From positions 1 to 36,506 of the forward strand of contig CAAECY010000008.1 of NCBI GenBank assembly GCA_900754475.1: a stretch of 36,506 nt of DNA, read 5' to 3'. This document shows, piece after piece, positions 7,955 to 15,729 of this stretch (its first letter is position 1; each line of letters begins with the position of its first letter). Source of the stretch: an uncultured Sutterella sp. Lineage in GTDB: Bacteria; Pseudomonadota; Gammaproteobacteria; Burkholderiales; Burkholderiaceae_F. The translations under genes and the position numbers were made by a program. The notes beneath the pieces are model-generated. The model was not told the DNA's origin. It saw nothing but the letters and a program-made list of their open reading frames with translations, and ran no database searches.

Positions 7955-8183
7955 TGCCCGCATTCCCCACAACGGCGCGGAAAAAGGGTACACTTCGTCC
8001 GCAATCAATCTCCGGTTTTCTCCGGCTGCTCCCGCGGGCTTCGAGCCCCAGGTCGAGCTCCCTTGAAAACAGCGACGCGAACCCCTGCCCGTTCGCGTAC
8101 GAGGAACCCCCATTCCACAAAATATGCGTCGAATCGTCCCTCAAGTCGGTCGACCCTATTTTTTTTTGCGCTAAGAGGTTGTT
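7955..8183 (+). promoter_or_regulatory. guaB leader region with hairpin and T9 tract
   Basis: No gene is present. ACGCGAAC/GTTCGCGT forms an 8-bp hairpin at 8075-8098. A run of nine T residues at 8159-8167 lies only about 16 bases before the guaB start codon, preceded by a weak GTCGA/TCGAC pairing at 8129-8155. A promoter must lie in this interval but no consensus -35/-10 pair is clear. A leader-attenuation role for the T-tract is possible but unproven. Confidence 0.3.
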
Positions 8184-9653
8184 ATGCGACTCATCCAGAA
8201 GGCCCTCACCTTCGACGACGTTCTTCTCGTCCCCGCCTACTCCGACGTTCTTCCCCGCGACACGCAGCTTCAGACGAATCTGACGCGGAACCTCCGTCTC
8301 AACATTCCGATGGTCTCCGCCTGCATGGACACGGTGACGGAGTCGCGCCTCGCCATTGCGCTCGCTCAGGAAGGCGGCGTGGGCTTCATCCACAAGAACA
8401 TGTCCGCCGATCAACAGGCGGCCGAAGTCTCCAAGGTGAAGCGCCATGAAGCCGGCGTCGTCTCCGAACCCATCACGATCGGTCCCGACATGCTCGTGGG
8501 CGACGTGATCGCCATCGCCCGCGAACACCGCATCTCCGGTCTTCCGGTCGTCGCCGCCGACAACACCGTGCTCGGCATGGTCACGAACCGCGACCTGCGC
8601 TTCGAAACCCGCATGTCGATCCCCGTGCGCGAAGTCATGACCCCGCGCGAACGTCTCGTGACGGTTCACGAAGGCGCCTCGCTCGAAGAAGCCAAGGGTC
8701 TCATGCACAAGCACCGTCTCGAACGCGTGCTCGTCGTCACGGACGACTTCAAGCTTGCGGGCCTCATGACGGTGAAGGACATCACCAAGGCCACCGACCA
8801 CCCCTTCGCCGCCAAGGACAGCCAGGGCAAGCTCCTCGCGGGCGCCGCCGTTTCCGTCGGTGCGGGCACCGAAGAACGCGTTGAAAAGCTCGTCGACGCG
8901 GGCGTCGACGTCATCGTCGTCGACACGGCCCACGGCCACTCCTCGGGCGTTCTCAACCGCGTGAAGTGGGTTAAGGAACACTATCCCAACCTCCAGGTGA
9001 TCGGCGGCAACATTGCCACGGCCGCGGCCGCTCTTGCGCTCGTTGATGCGGGTGCCGACGGCGTCAAGGTCGGTATCGGCCCCGGCTCCATCTGCACGAC
9101 GCGCGTCGTCGCCGGCGTGGGCGTTCCCCAGGTTACCGCGATCAGCAACGTCGCCGAAGCCCTCCAGGGCACGGGCGTTCCCTGCATCGCCGACGGCGGC
9201 ATCCGCTTCTCGGGCGACATCGCCAAGGCGATCGCCGCGGGCGCCAACGTCGTCATGATGGGCGGCATGTTCGCCGGCACGGACGAAGCTCCGGGCGAAG
9301 TGATCCTCTCGCAGGGCCGCTCCTACAAGTCCTACCGCGGCATGGGCTCGCTCGGCGCCATGGGCAAGGGTTCCGCCGACCGCTACTTCCAGGACAACAA
9401 CCAGGGCAACCTCGACAAGTTCGTTCCCGAAGGCATCGAAGGCATGGTTCCCTACAAGGGCCCGATCGCCGCGATCATCTATCAGATGATCGGCGGTCTG
9501 CGCTCCTCGATGGGCTACTGCGGCTGCCGCACGATCGACGAAATGCGCACCCGCGCTCAGTTCGTCGAAATCACCGCGGGCGGTCTGCGCGAATCGCACG
9601 TCCACGACGTGACGATCACGAAGGAAGCCCCGAACTACCGTCGCGAACACTAA
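8184..9653 (+). CDS. guaB: IMP dehydrogenase
   Basis: Oxidises IMP to XMP with NAD+, the committed step of GMP synthesis, in the cytoplasm. The 489-residue length is standard for bacterial GuaB. The N-terminal barrel strand LTFDDVLLVPAYSDVLP is followed by the two-CBS-domain insert at about residues 95-205 (ISGLPVVAADNTVLGMVTNRDLR, LERVLVVTDDFKLAGLMTVKDI). The catalytic loop GPGSICTTRVVAGVGVPQ carries the nucleophilic cysteine near residue 303, and DGGIRFSGDIAKAIAAGA is the phosphate-binding part. The flap YRGMGSLGAM...DRYFQ is intact. The start has AGAGG upstream. It is followed by guaA in the same direction after a terminator, so the two genes are neighbours but probably separately terminated. 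Confidence 0.97.
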   Translation: MRLIQKALTFDDVLLVPAYSDVLPRDTQLQTNLTRNLRLNIPMVSACMDTVTESRLAIALAQEGGVGFIHKNMSADQQAAEVSKVKRHEAGVVSEPITIGPDMLVGDVIAIAREHRISGLPVVAADNTVLGMVTNRDLRFETRMSIPVREVMTPRERLVTVHEGASLEEAKGLMHKHRLERVLVVTDDFKLAGLMTVKDITKATDHPFAAKDSQGKLLAGAAVSVGAGTEERVEKLVDAGVDVIVVDTAHGHSSGVLNRVKWVKEHYPNLQVIGGNIATAAAALALVDAGADGVKVGIGPGSICTTRVVAGVGVPQVTAISNVAEALQGTGVPCIADGGIRFSGDIAKAIAAGANVVMMGGMFAGTDEAPGEVILSQGRSYKSYRGMGSLGAMGKGSADRYFQDNNQGNLDKFVPEGIEGMVPYKGPIAAIIYQMIGGLRSSMGYCGCRTIDEMRTRAQFVEITAGGLRESHVHDVTITKEAPNYRREH

Positions 9654-9700
9654 TCGCACGCCGACGAAGGGGGGAGCCGCAGCTCCTCCTTTCCCGCACG

Positions 9701-9750
9701 ACGCCCGAGCGATTTCCGCACAAGGAAACCCGCCCGGGCGTTCTTGTTTT
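9701..9750 (+). terminator. Rho-independent terminator between guaB and guaA
   Basis: A long imperfect stem, 9701-9717 with 9724-9741 (ACGCCCG.GCG.TTCC paired with GGAA.CGC.CGGGCGT), is followed by TTCTTGTTTT. It should reduce readthrough into guaA. Confidence 0.75.
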
Positions 9751-9937
9751 CCGAGCCGCGTGCGCTTCGTCGAGGGGCTTCTCGAAGTAAGCCCCGATGC
9801 GGATACTGTTACAATACGAGCCGTTCCGCGCGGGGTTTTCACACCCCCTCCGTTTCTCTCCGCCGAGCGCCCCGACGGCGCGCGCCGGACGAGACCGCAC
9901 CGGTTTTTCAACTCTCCCTACGGATCCGACTATTCCT

Positions 9938-11503
9938 ATGTCTCACGACCGTATTCTCATCCTCGACTTCGGCAGCCAGGTGACGCAGCTCATCGCCCGT
10001 CGCGTGCGCGAAGCGCACGTCTACTGCGAAGTGCATCCGAACGACGTCTCCGCCGACTTCATTCGCGAATTCAACCCGAAGGGCATCATCCTCTCGGGCT
10101 CGCACATGAGCGCCTATGAAGAAAGCAACGACCAGGCGAGCCCCGCCGTCTTCGAAGCCGGCGTGCCCGTTCTCGGCATCTGCTACGGCATGCAGACGAT
10201 GGCCCAGCAGCTCGGCGGTCGCGTTGAAAGCGGCACGAAGCGCGAATTCGGTTACGCCGAAGTACGCGCCCACGGTCACACCCGTCTGCTCGAAAGCATC
10301 GAAGACTTCAAGACCGAAGACGGTCACGGCATGCTCAAGGTCTGGATGTCGCACGGCGACAAGGTGACCGAACTGCCCCCGGGCTTCAAGGTGATGTGCT
10401 CGACCCCGTCGTGCCCGATCGCCGGCATGTGCAACGAAGAAAAGGGCTTCTACGCGCTTCAGTTCCACCCCGAAGTCACCCACACGGTGAAGGGGCGCGA
10501 AATGCTCGAGCGCTTCGTCATCGACATTTGCAAGTGCTCGCCCGACTGGGTCATGGGCAACTACATCGAAGAAGCCGTGGCGTCGATCCGCGAACAGGTG
10601 GGCGACGAAGAAGTCATCCTCGGCCTCTCGGGCGGCGTCGACAGCTCGGTTGCCGCCGCGCTCATCCACCGCGCCATCGGTTCGAAGCTCACCTGCGTCT
10701 TCGTCGACAACGGGCTTCTGCGCAAGAACGAACGCGAACAGGTTCGTGAAACGTTCGAAAAGAACATGGGCCTCAAGCTCATCGTCGTCGACGCCGTGGA
10801 TCGCTTCATGAACGCCCTTGCCGGCGTGACCGATCCCGAACAGAAGCGCAAGATCATCGGCCGCGAATTCGTGGAAATCTTCCAGGAAGAAGCCTCGAAG
10901 CTCACCGCCGCCAAGTGGCTCGCTCAGGGCACGATCTACCCGGACGTCATCGAATCCGCGGGCGCCAAGACGAAGAAGGCGAAGACCATCAAGTCGCACC
11001 ACAACGTGGGCGGTCTCCCCGACACGCTTCACCTGAAGCTTCTCGAGCCGCTGCGCTCCCTCTTCAAGGACGAAGTGCGCGAACTCGGCGTCGAACTCGG
11101 CCTTCCCGCCGAAATGGTCTACCGTCACCCCTTCCCGGGTCCCGGTCTCGGCGTTCGCATCCTCGGTGAAGTGAAGCGCGAATACGCCGACCTTCTGCGC
11201 GAAGCCGACGCCATCTTCATCGAAGAACTGCGTGCCGCCGACCTCTACGACAAGGTGAGCCAGGCGTTCGTCGTCTTCCTTCCCGTGAAGTCCGTGGGCG
11301 TCATGGGCGACGGCCGCACCTACGAATGGGTCGTGAGCCTGCGCTGCGTCGAAACGTCCGACTTCATGACCGCGCATTGGAGCCACCTCCCCTACGATCT
11401 CCTCGGCAAGGTCTCGAACCGAATCATCAATGAAGTCCGAGGTATCAACCGCGTTGTTTACGATGTCTCGGGCAAGCCGCCCGCCACGATCGAGTGGGAG
11501 TGA
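9938..11503 (+). CDS. guaA: Glutamine-hydrolysing GMP synthase
   Basis: Converts XMP to GMP using ATP and ammonia from glutamine. The 521-residue length matches the family. The N-terminal class I glutamine amidotransferase has the nucleophile in LGICYGMQTMAQ (Cys near residue 82) and the His/Glu of the triad in FHPEVTHT near residue 175. The ATP-pyrophosphatase domain begins with the PP-loop GLSGGVDSSV near residue 229. The C-terminal dimerisation domain ends in the conserved ...YDVSGKPPATIEWE. The ATG at 9938 was chosen over an upstream in-frame start because the protein then begins MSHDRILILDFGSQVTQLIARRVRE, as in homologues. It works directly after GuaB in the pathway. Confidence 0.97.
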   Translation: MSHDRILILDFGSQVTQLIARRVREAHVYCEVHPNDVSADFIREFNPKGIILSGSHMSAYEESNDQASPAVFEAGVPVLGICYGMQTMAQQLGGRVESGTKREFGYAEVRAHGHTRLLESIEDFKTEDGHGMLKVWMSHGDKVTELPPGFKVMCSTPSCPIAGMCNEEKGFYALQFHPEVTHTVKGREMLERFVIDICKCSPDWVMGNYIEEAVASIREQVGDEEVILGLSGGVDSSVAAALIHRAIGSKLTCVFVDNGLLRKNEREQVRETFEKNMGLKLIVVDAVDRFMNALAGVTDPEQKRKIIGREFVEIFQEEASKLTAAKWLAQGTIYPDVIESAGAKTKKAKTIKSHHNVGGLPDTLHLKLLEPLRSLFKDEVRELGVELGLPAEMVYRHPFPGPGLGVRILGEVKREYADLLREADAIFIEELRAADLYDKVSQAFVVFLPVKSVGVMGDGRTYEWVVSLRCVETSDFMTAHWSHLPYDLLGKVSNRIINEVRGINRVVYDVSGKPPATIEWE

Positions 11504-11538
11504 CCCCATTAGCTTCTAAGACGTTCTGAGAAGAACCC

Positions 11539-11580
11539 AAACCCCTGAGCTGCTCCGGCGCTCAGGGGTTTCGCCTTTTT
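11539..11580 (+). terminator. Rho-independent terminator after guaA
   Basis: AAACCCCTGAGC (11539-11550) pairs with GCTCAGGGGTTT (11560-11571) around a 9-base loop, followed by CGCCTTTTT. A strong terminator. Confidence 0.9.
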
Positions 11581-11658
11581 ACCACCACAACGGCCCAAAC
11601 CGAATAGACCTCAAAACACCACTACGAATCTCTATAAACAGCCTTAATGAGCAGATTT

Positions 11659-11683
11659 ACAAATTGCGTTATGCGAGATTTGT
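11659..11683. repeat. 25-bp interrupted inverted repeat in an AT-rich stretch
   Basis: ACAAAT-N2-CG-N5-CG-N2-ATTTGT is symmetrical over 25 bases. It lies in an interval (about 11585-11715) that is visibly AT-richer than the rest of the window. It may be an operator or the remnant of acquired DNA. No gene is seen in this stretch. Confidence 0.35.
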
Positions 11684-11717
11684 TCGACCCTGAACTGAGC
11701 AATTTCCAATCAACTCC

Positions 11718-11743
11718 AAGTCCGCTACCGTGCGGGCTTTTTC
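11718..11743 (+). terminator. Hairpin with T-run, plus-oriented
   Basis: AAGTCCGC (11718-11725) pairs with GCGGGCTT (11732-11739, one G-T pair), followed by TTTTT. It reads as a plus-strand terminator just downstream of the HicB-type gene, which lies on the other strand. It may end readthrough from guaA or an old, lost gene. Confidence 0.55.
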
Positions 11744-11758
11744 ATGCCCTGAAGGCCT

Positions 11759-12115
11759 TCAAAGGCGCTCCCAACAAGAGCGAGGCCGTCTAGGCCTTGA
11801 ATCTTCAAACGCGTCAAGATCAGGCTCAGCCAGTGCGCCTCGGCATTCAATCTTCGCAAGATCGACGTCGACGCTCGCCCAGATGACGCCCGAGAATTCG
11901 GGCCTCGCCGCGAGCTCCGACGGGTCGGAGGACTGCGGGACGGGAAGGCCCTCTTCCAGCATGCCTTCGATCCAGAGTTCGACGGATTCCTTCGCCTTTG
12001 TGACGGCATCCTCAAGGTCGTCCCCCTGCGAGTAGCAGCCGGGAAGATCCGGGACGATCACACCGTAGTCGGGGCTTTCCTCCGTTCCGGGCGCAATCGC
12101 AATTCGATATTCCAT
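11759..12115 (-). CDS. Solitary HicB-type antitoxin-like protein, C-terminus probably frameshifted
   Basis: HicB proteins neutralise the HicA mRNA interferase and repress their own operon. Residues 1-90 carry the HicB RNase-H-like fold: MEYRIAIAPG, then YGVIVPDLPGCYSQGDDLEDAVTKAKESVELWIEGMLEEG, then SGVIWASVDVDLAKI. The ATG at 12115 has AAGGAAA upstream. After DLAKI, where HicB normally continues into a ribbon-helix-helix or HTH DNA-binding domain, this frame reads into unrelated Arg/Pro-rich residues and stops at 118 residues. The -1/+2 frame reads on to a TAG near 11728 with more HicB-like spacing, including ...SAFEGLQGMKKPAR. No HicA-like gene is visible upstream (12116-12300). It is probably a decayed or orphan antitoxin; the frameshift is inference. 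Confidence 0.65.
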   Translation of the reverse strand: MEYRIAIAPGTEESPDYGVIVPDLPGCYSQGDDLEDAVTKAKESVELWIEGMLEEGLPVPQSSDPSELAARPEFSGVIWASVDVDLAKIECRGALAEPDLDAFEDSRPRRPRSCWERL

Positions 12116-12498
12116 TGATTTTTCCTTTTTTTGCGGGAATTCCGCGGTGTGGTGCTCGAAGAGCGTTCGGAACATTCTATTCGCCGACCGCAAGACCGCT
12201 GCGGGTCGGGGCGATGCCGGACCGTTGCACGTCCCATCGCGTATACCGCGTCCATCCCGCGCCTCGAAATCCGACCGATCGCGGGGTATCCAAGCCCGTC
12301 AACCTACAACTATTTACCTAATCGATAACCCGTCCGACAGGGGGAATTTGCAGGATAACTACCTATGGCTCGTTGAGTTTGCGTGAAATACCATGATCGG
12401 ACGTTCGCCGCAGGACCAAATACGGCAACGTCAATCCTCCGGAGGATCAGGTCGACTGAGGAGAAGACCGGCCGGAGGGGCATTTCAAGCTAATCCAC
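12116..12498. other. Intergenic region between the HicB-type gene and the C69 dipeptidase
   Basis: No convincing gene, and no HicA toxin, is seen here. The interval 12300-12390 is AT-richer and should contain divergent promoters. A perfect 14-bp palindrome, ATCCTCCGGAGGAT, lies at 12434-12447, about 50 bases before the dipeptidase start. It could be an operator or a leader hairpin; half of it, GGAGGAT, resembles a ribosome-binding site but is too far from the ATG at 12499. Confidence 0.4.
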
Positions 12499-14349
12499 AT
12501 GAGCAAGACTTTTCAGTTCAGCGCGCTCACTCTGAGCCTTCTCGCCGGCCTCGCCGCCTTCAACGCCAACGCCTGCTCGACGGTGATCGTCGGCAAGGAC
12601 GTGAGCCAGACGGGCACGATCATCGTCGGCCACAACGAAGACAACGGCGGTCGCATTCTCACGGCCCAGTACTGGGTTCCCGCCGCGGACCACAAGAAGG
12701 GCGAAACGATCAAGTTCGAACCCGCCGCGGCCGAAATCCCGCAGGTCGAACACACCTACGCCTTCTACTGGTCGCAGACCTACGACCCGGCGGGCGCCTC
12801 GTTCTCGGACGGCTTCGTCAATGAAAACGGCGTCACGATCGTCTCGAACGCCTGCACGGGCATCTACGAAGAAAACGTTCAGCCCGTCAAGGACGGCGGC
12901 ATCGGCTACGGCATCCGCCGTCTGATGGCCGAACGTGCGACGAGCGCCCGCAACGCCGTTGACATCGCCATCGACCTCCTCGGCAAGTACGGCTACTTCT
13001 CGGAAGGCCGCACCTACACGATCGCCGATGCGAACGAAGCCTGGCAGCTCGCCATCCACCAGGGCAACACCTGGGTGGCCCGCCGCGTGAAGGACAACGA
13101 AGTCGTCTACATCCCGAACAACTTCATGATGGACAAGGTCGACGCCACGGATACGGAAAACGTCATCGTCGCTCCGGGCATGATCGAACGCGCCATCGAA
13201 CAGGGTCGCTACAAGCCCGCCAAGAAGGGGGTCTACAACGACTTCAACTTCCGCACGGCCGTCGCTCCCGCGGAACGCCGTTCGGCCGACTACAACCAGT
13301 CGCGCAACACGCTCGCCTGGGAAAAGATCCTCGGCGTGAAGATCACCGACCCCGAACAGTTCCCCTACAGCGCCACGCCCTCGAAGAAGTTCGGCGTTGA
13401 AGACGTGAAGGACCTCCTGCGCACGCACGAATCCGTCATCGGCGACGACCCGGGCTGGTACCACCATCGCAGCCTCGGCATCTGCCGCGCCACGACGCAC
13501 GAATCCGCCGTCTTCGTCATGAACAAGAACCCGCTCCTGACGCAGGCCTGGCGCGCTCATGCACGTCCGTGCGAAACGCCGTACGTGCCGCTCTACCCGC
13601 TCGCCGGCCCCGCCGAAGGCGCCGCCTTCCTCGATTGGCAGACCGCCACGGCCGAACAGTTCAAGGGCACGCCCGAACACTTCTCCTACGACGCCGACTG
13701 GCCCGTGTGGTCCTTCGTGACGCACGCCAACGCGGTCGACTACCTGCGTGACGAATTCAAGGACAGCCAGGAAGCCGTCCGCGAACTCGAAGCCAAGCAG
13801 GCCGCCGAACGTCCTGCGGTCGAAGCGCGCGCCGCGGCCCTCTTTGCGGTTTCGCCCGAAAAGGCCCGTGCCTATCTGCACGACTACAACGTCGCGGTCT
13901 TTGACGAAGCCCGCGCCGCCATGGTCGAAGAAACCGCCGAGCTGATGCCGCACAAGATGAACGTGCTCGCCGACACGATCGACCCGAAGTCGGAAAAGAC
14001 GGTTGACATCGTTCTCTACTCCGACAAGGATCTTGACGCGACCAAGATCGACCTGAAGCGCACCTACGCGGGCGTGGGTCGTGCCTCGGTCGGCAACACG
14101 GGCGTGATCTCGCAGCTCGCTCAGCCCGTCAAGCACGAAGCGCGCGACGTGGACGGCGACGGGAAGACGGACCTCGTTCTTTCCTTCAAGATGAAGCCCT
14201 TGACGCTCAACATGCTTGCGGGCGCCAACTACGACCTGTGGCTCTACACGTACTCGGGCGACGAACGCATTGCCGCGATGGACGACGTGCTCGTTCAGGG
14301 CGAAGCCTACAAGGGTGCTCAGGAACGTAAGGAAAACGCCGACGTCTGA
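12499..14349 (+). CDS. Secreted C69-family dipeptidase
   Basis: Probably an exported dipeptidase of the N-terminal-nucleophile C69 (PepD) family, supplying amino acids from peptides. Residues 1-25 form a signal peptide (KTFQFSALTLSLLAGLAAFNANA). Cleavage after Ala25 would expose Cys26 in ACSTVIVGKD, the expected N-terminal nucleophile, so export would also activate the enzyme. GHNEDNGGR, FVNENGVTIVSNACTGI, ANEAWQLAIHQGNTWVARRV and the region around WYHHRSLGICRATTHESAVF are typical of the family. Residues about 480-616 form an extra C-terminal domain. It carries DVDGDGKTDL near 550-559, a calcium-binding-loop-like DxDxDG pattern. At 616 residues it is longer than the cytoplasmic Lactobacillus PepD enzymes. 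The start has no strong Shine-Dalgarno. A LysR-type regulator follows. Confidence 0.88.
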   Translation: MSKTFQFSALTLSLLAGLAAFNANACSTVIVGKDVSQTGTIIVGHNEDNGGRILTAQYWVPAADHKKGETIKFEPAAAEIPQVEHTYAFYWSQTYDPAGASFSDGFVNENGVTIVSNACTGIYEENVQPVKDGGIGYGIRRLMAERATSARNAVDIAIDLLGKYGYFSEGRTYTIADANEAWQLAIHQGNTWVARRVKDNEVVYIPNNFMMDKVDATDTENVIVAPGMIERAIEQGRYKPAKKGVYNDFNFRTAVAPAERRSADYNQSRNTLAWEKILGVKITDPEQFPYSATPSKKFGVEDVKDLLRTHESVIGDDPGWYHHRSLGICRATTHESAVFVMNKNPLLTQAWRAHARPCETPYVPLYPLAGPAEGAAFLDWQTATAEQFKGTPEHFSYDADWPVWSFVTHANAVDYLRDEFKDSQEAVRELEAKQAAERPAVEARAAALFAVSPEKARAYLHDYNVAVFDEARAAMVEETAELMPHKMNVLADTIDPKSEKTVDIVLYSDKDLDATKIDLKRTYAGVGRASVGNTGVISQLAQPVKHEARDVDGDGKTDLVLSFKMKPLTLNMLAGANYDLWLYTYSGDERIAAMDDVLVQGEAYKGAQERKENADV

Positions 14350-14665
14350 GTCGCGTTGACCGACGAAACCCGACGCGATCACCGGCTGCGATCGCGTCGT
14401 TCGGGAAGGGATTGAGAGCGAACAGCACTCTTTGACACCCTCCCGTGCGCGGAGAGGTCCGACGGGATCTCTCCGCTTTTTTGCGTTCGGCCGAGGTCGA
14501 AGCGCTTTCTTCGGCATTGCTCGGCTTTTTCGGCCTTTCGGATCCGTGCGTCGGCGTTGTGATGCGGGTTTCAAAGTCGGTATCATGACCGCGCGCATCC
14601 CCGGGGCCGCTCCCGGAGCTTTCACCTTTTTCCGCCCGCCGGACCACCCTCACGAGGACGATCTC
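14350..14665 (+). other. Intergenic region between the dipeptidase and the LysR-type gene
   Basis: Contains a hairpin without T-run just after the dipeptidase (ACGCGATC...GATCGCGT), the terminator at 14449-14482, and then about 180 bp that should hold the LysR-gene promoter. An in-frame N-terminal extension of the LysR-type ORF reaches back to 14432. It overlaps the terminator and lacks a ribosome-binding site, so it is not accepted as coding. Confidence 0.5.
14449..14482 (+). terminator. Rho-independent terminator after the C69 dipeptidase
   Basis: GCGGAGAGGTCC pairs with the segment ending CTCTCCGC at 14476, followed by TTTTTTG. It stops the dipeptidase transcript ahead of the regulator gene. 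Confidence 0.85.
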
Positions 14666-15622
14666 ATGCACGCCGCGACGACTTCGACCGAAAGTCTGCT
14701 TCGACTTTCGCTCAACGATCTCCTCTTTCTCGAAGCGCTCGTGCGGCTGGAATCGCTCAAAGATGCGGCCGACGAATTCGGTCTTACGCGGGCGAGTGCG
14801 AGTCGGACGCTTGCGCGGCTGCGCGCCGCCGCGGGCGAACCCCTCTTCGTGCGTTCGAACCCCAACCTCGTACCGACGCCCGAGGCGAGGCGCCTTGCGA
14901 CCGCCATACGCCGCCTGCGGCTCGTGACCCGCGAGTTGGCGCCGCCCGGAGCGCCCGAGCCCCTCACGCTTGCGCGACACTTCACGATCGGAGCGGGCGA
15001 AAACGCAACGTACGCCTTCTGCCTTCCCGTGATCGAACGATTGAATACCATCGCGCCCCGCGTCTCGGTTTCGATCGAACACTTCGAGCCCGAGCGACTC
15101 TTCGAACTCCTTCAAAGCGGAAAGCTCGACATCGCCTTTTATCCGCAGGAGGTGTTGCCGCCGCACTTCGAGTCCGCGGTCCTTTCGACGAACAACATCG
15201 TCGCGATGGTGCGGCGCGAACACCCGTTGCTCGATCTCGCGCGCGAGCGGGAGCTGACGCTCGGAGACCTGGAGGCCTACCCGAAAATCCGCGTTTCCTC
15301 GGCCGTCGCGCGCCCCTTCGACGAAGACGACGAGTCCGACTTCGCGCCGTTCTATCACGCCTGCTGCACGCCCGACGTGCCGAGCGTTCCGTATTTCCTC
15401 TCGGCCCTGGAACTCCTCTCGCGCTCGGACGCGCTCCTCTCGGTTGCGCAGCGAACGGCCGAAGCGGCGCTGCGCCGTTTTTCGAACTGCGCGATTCTCC
15501 CGATTCCGCCCCTCGGGCGCCGGGACTACAAGGTGCGTGCGATCTGGCACCGGAGGCTTTCGCGCGACCCGGAATTCCTTTGGTTCAAGGGGGTGATGGC
15601 GGGCGTTCTGAAGAGGGACTGA
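14666..15622 (+). CDS. LysR-type transcriptional regulator
   Basis: A 318-residue DNA-binding regulator. The N-terminal winged helix-turn-helix spans about residues 14-75 (LNDLLFLEALVRLESLKDAADEFGLTRASASRTLARLRAAAGEPLFVRS), followed by a periplasmic-binding-protein-like effector domain. ASAS instead of the more usual SAVS in the recognition helix is a variation within the family. The ATG at 14666 has GAGGA at good spacing. LysR-type genes often regulate a neighbour, usually divergent. Here the nearest genes are co-directional or convergent, so its target is not evident. The effector is unknown. Confidence 0.88.
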   Translation: MHAATTSTESLLRLSLNDLLFLEALVRLESLKDAADEFGLTRASASRTLARLRAAAGEPLFVRSNPNLVPTPEARRLATAIRRLRLVTRELAPPGAPEPLTLARHFTIGAGENATYAFCLPVIERLNTIAPRVSVSIEHFEPERLFELLQSGKLDIAFYPQEVLPPHFESAVLSTNNIVAMVRREHPLLDLARERELTLGDLEAYPKIRVSSAVARPFDEDDESDFAPFYHACCTPDVPSVPYFLSALELLSRSDALLSVAQRTAEAALRRFSNCAILPIPPLGRRDYKVRAIWHRRLSRDPEFLWFKGVMAGVLKRD

Positions 15623-15655
15623 CGCAGACCGAGAAGGGAACGCCCCGACCAAAGC

Positions 15656-15697
15656 TGAAAAAGCCCCGGCGCCCGAACGGGCACCGAGGCTTTTCAA
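15656..15697. terminator. Bidirectional terminator between convergent genes
   Basis: AAAAGCC-C-CGG-C-GCCCG pairs with CGGGC-A-CCG-A-GGCTTTT around a 2-base loop, flanked by A and T runs. It serves the LysR-type gene on the plus strand and the sensor kinase on the minus strand. Confidence 0.85.
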
Positions 15698-15729
15698 GAG
15701 ATGCGTGCGTCAAGCGCCGAGCCGGCGCA

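Noticed and set aside
5859..9911. A 1350-codon open frame on the minus strand spanning the second acyl-CoA synthetase and guaB
   Set aside because: It is antisense to two well-identified genes, is rich in Arg/Val/Asp/Gly/His without domain features, and is explained by strong GC3 codon bias leaving the opposite frame stop-free.
12116..12300. A hicA toxin gene beside the HicB-type gene
   Set aside because: No frame shows the HicA double-stranded-RNA-binding-like pattern or its conserved Gly-Ser-His-His segment.
12524..12576. Lipoprotein signal for the C69 dipeptidase because a cysteine follows the signal peptide
   Set aside because: The residues before Cys26 (A-N-A) do not fit a lipobox, and the cysteine aligns with the family's catalytic nucleophile.
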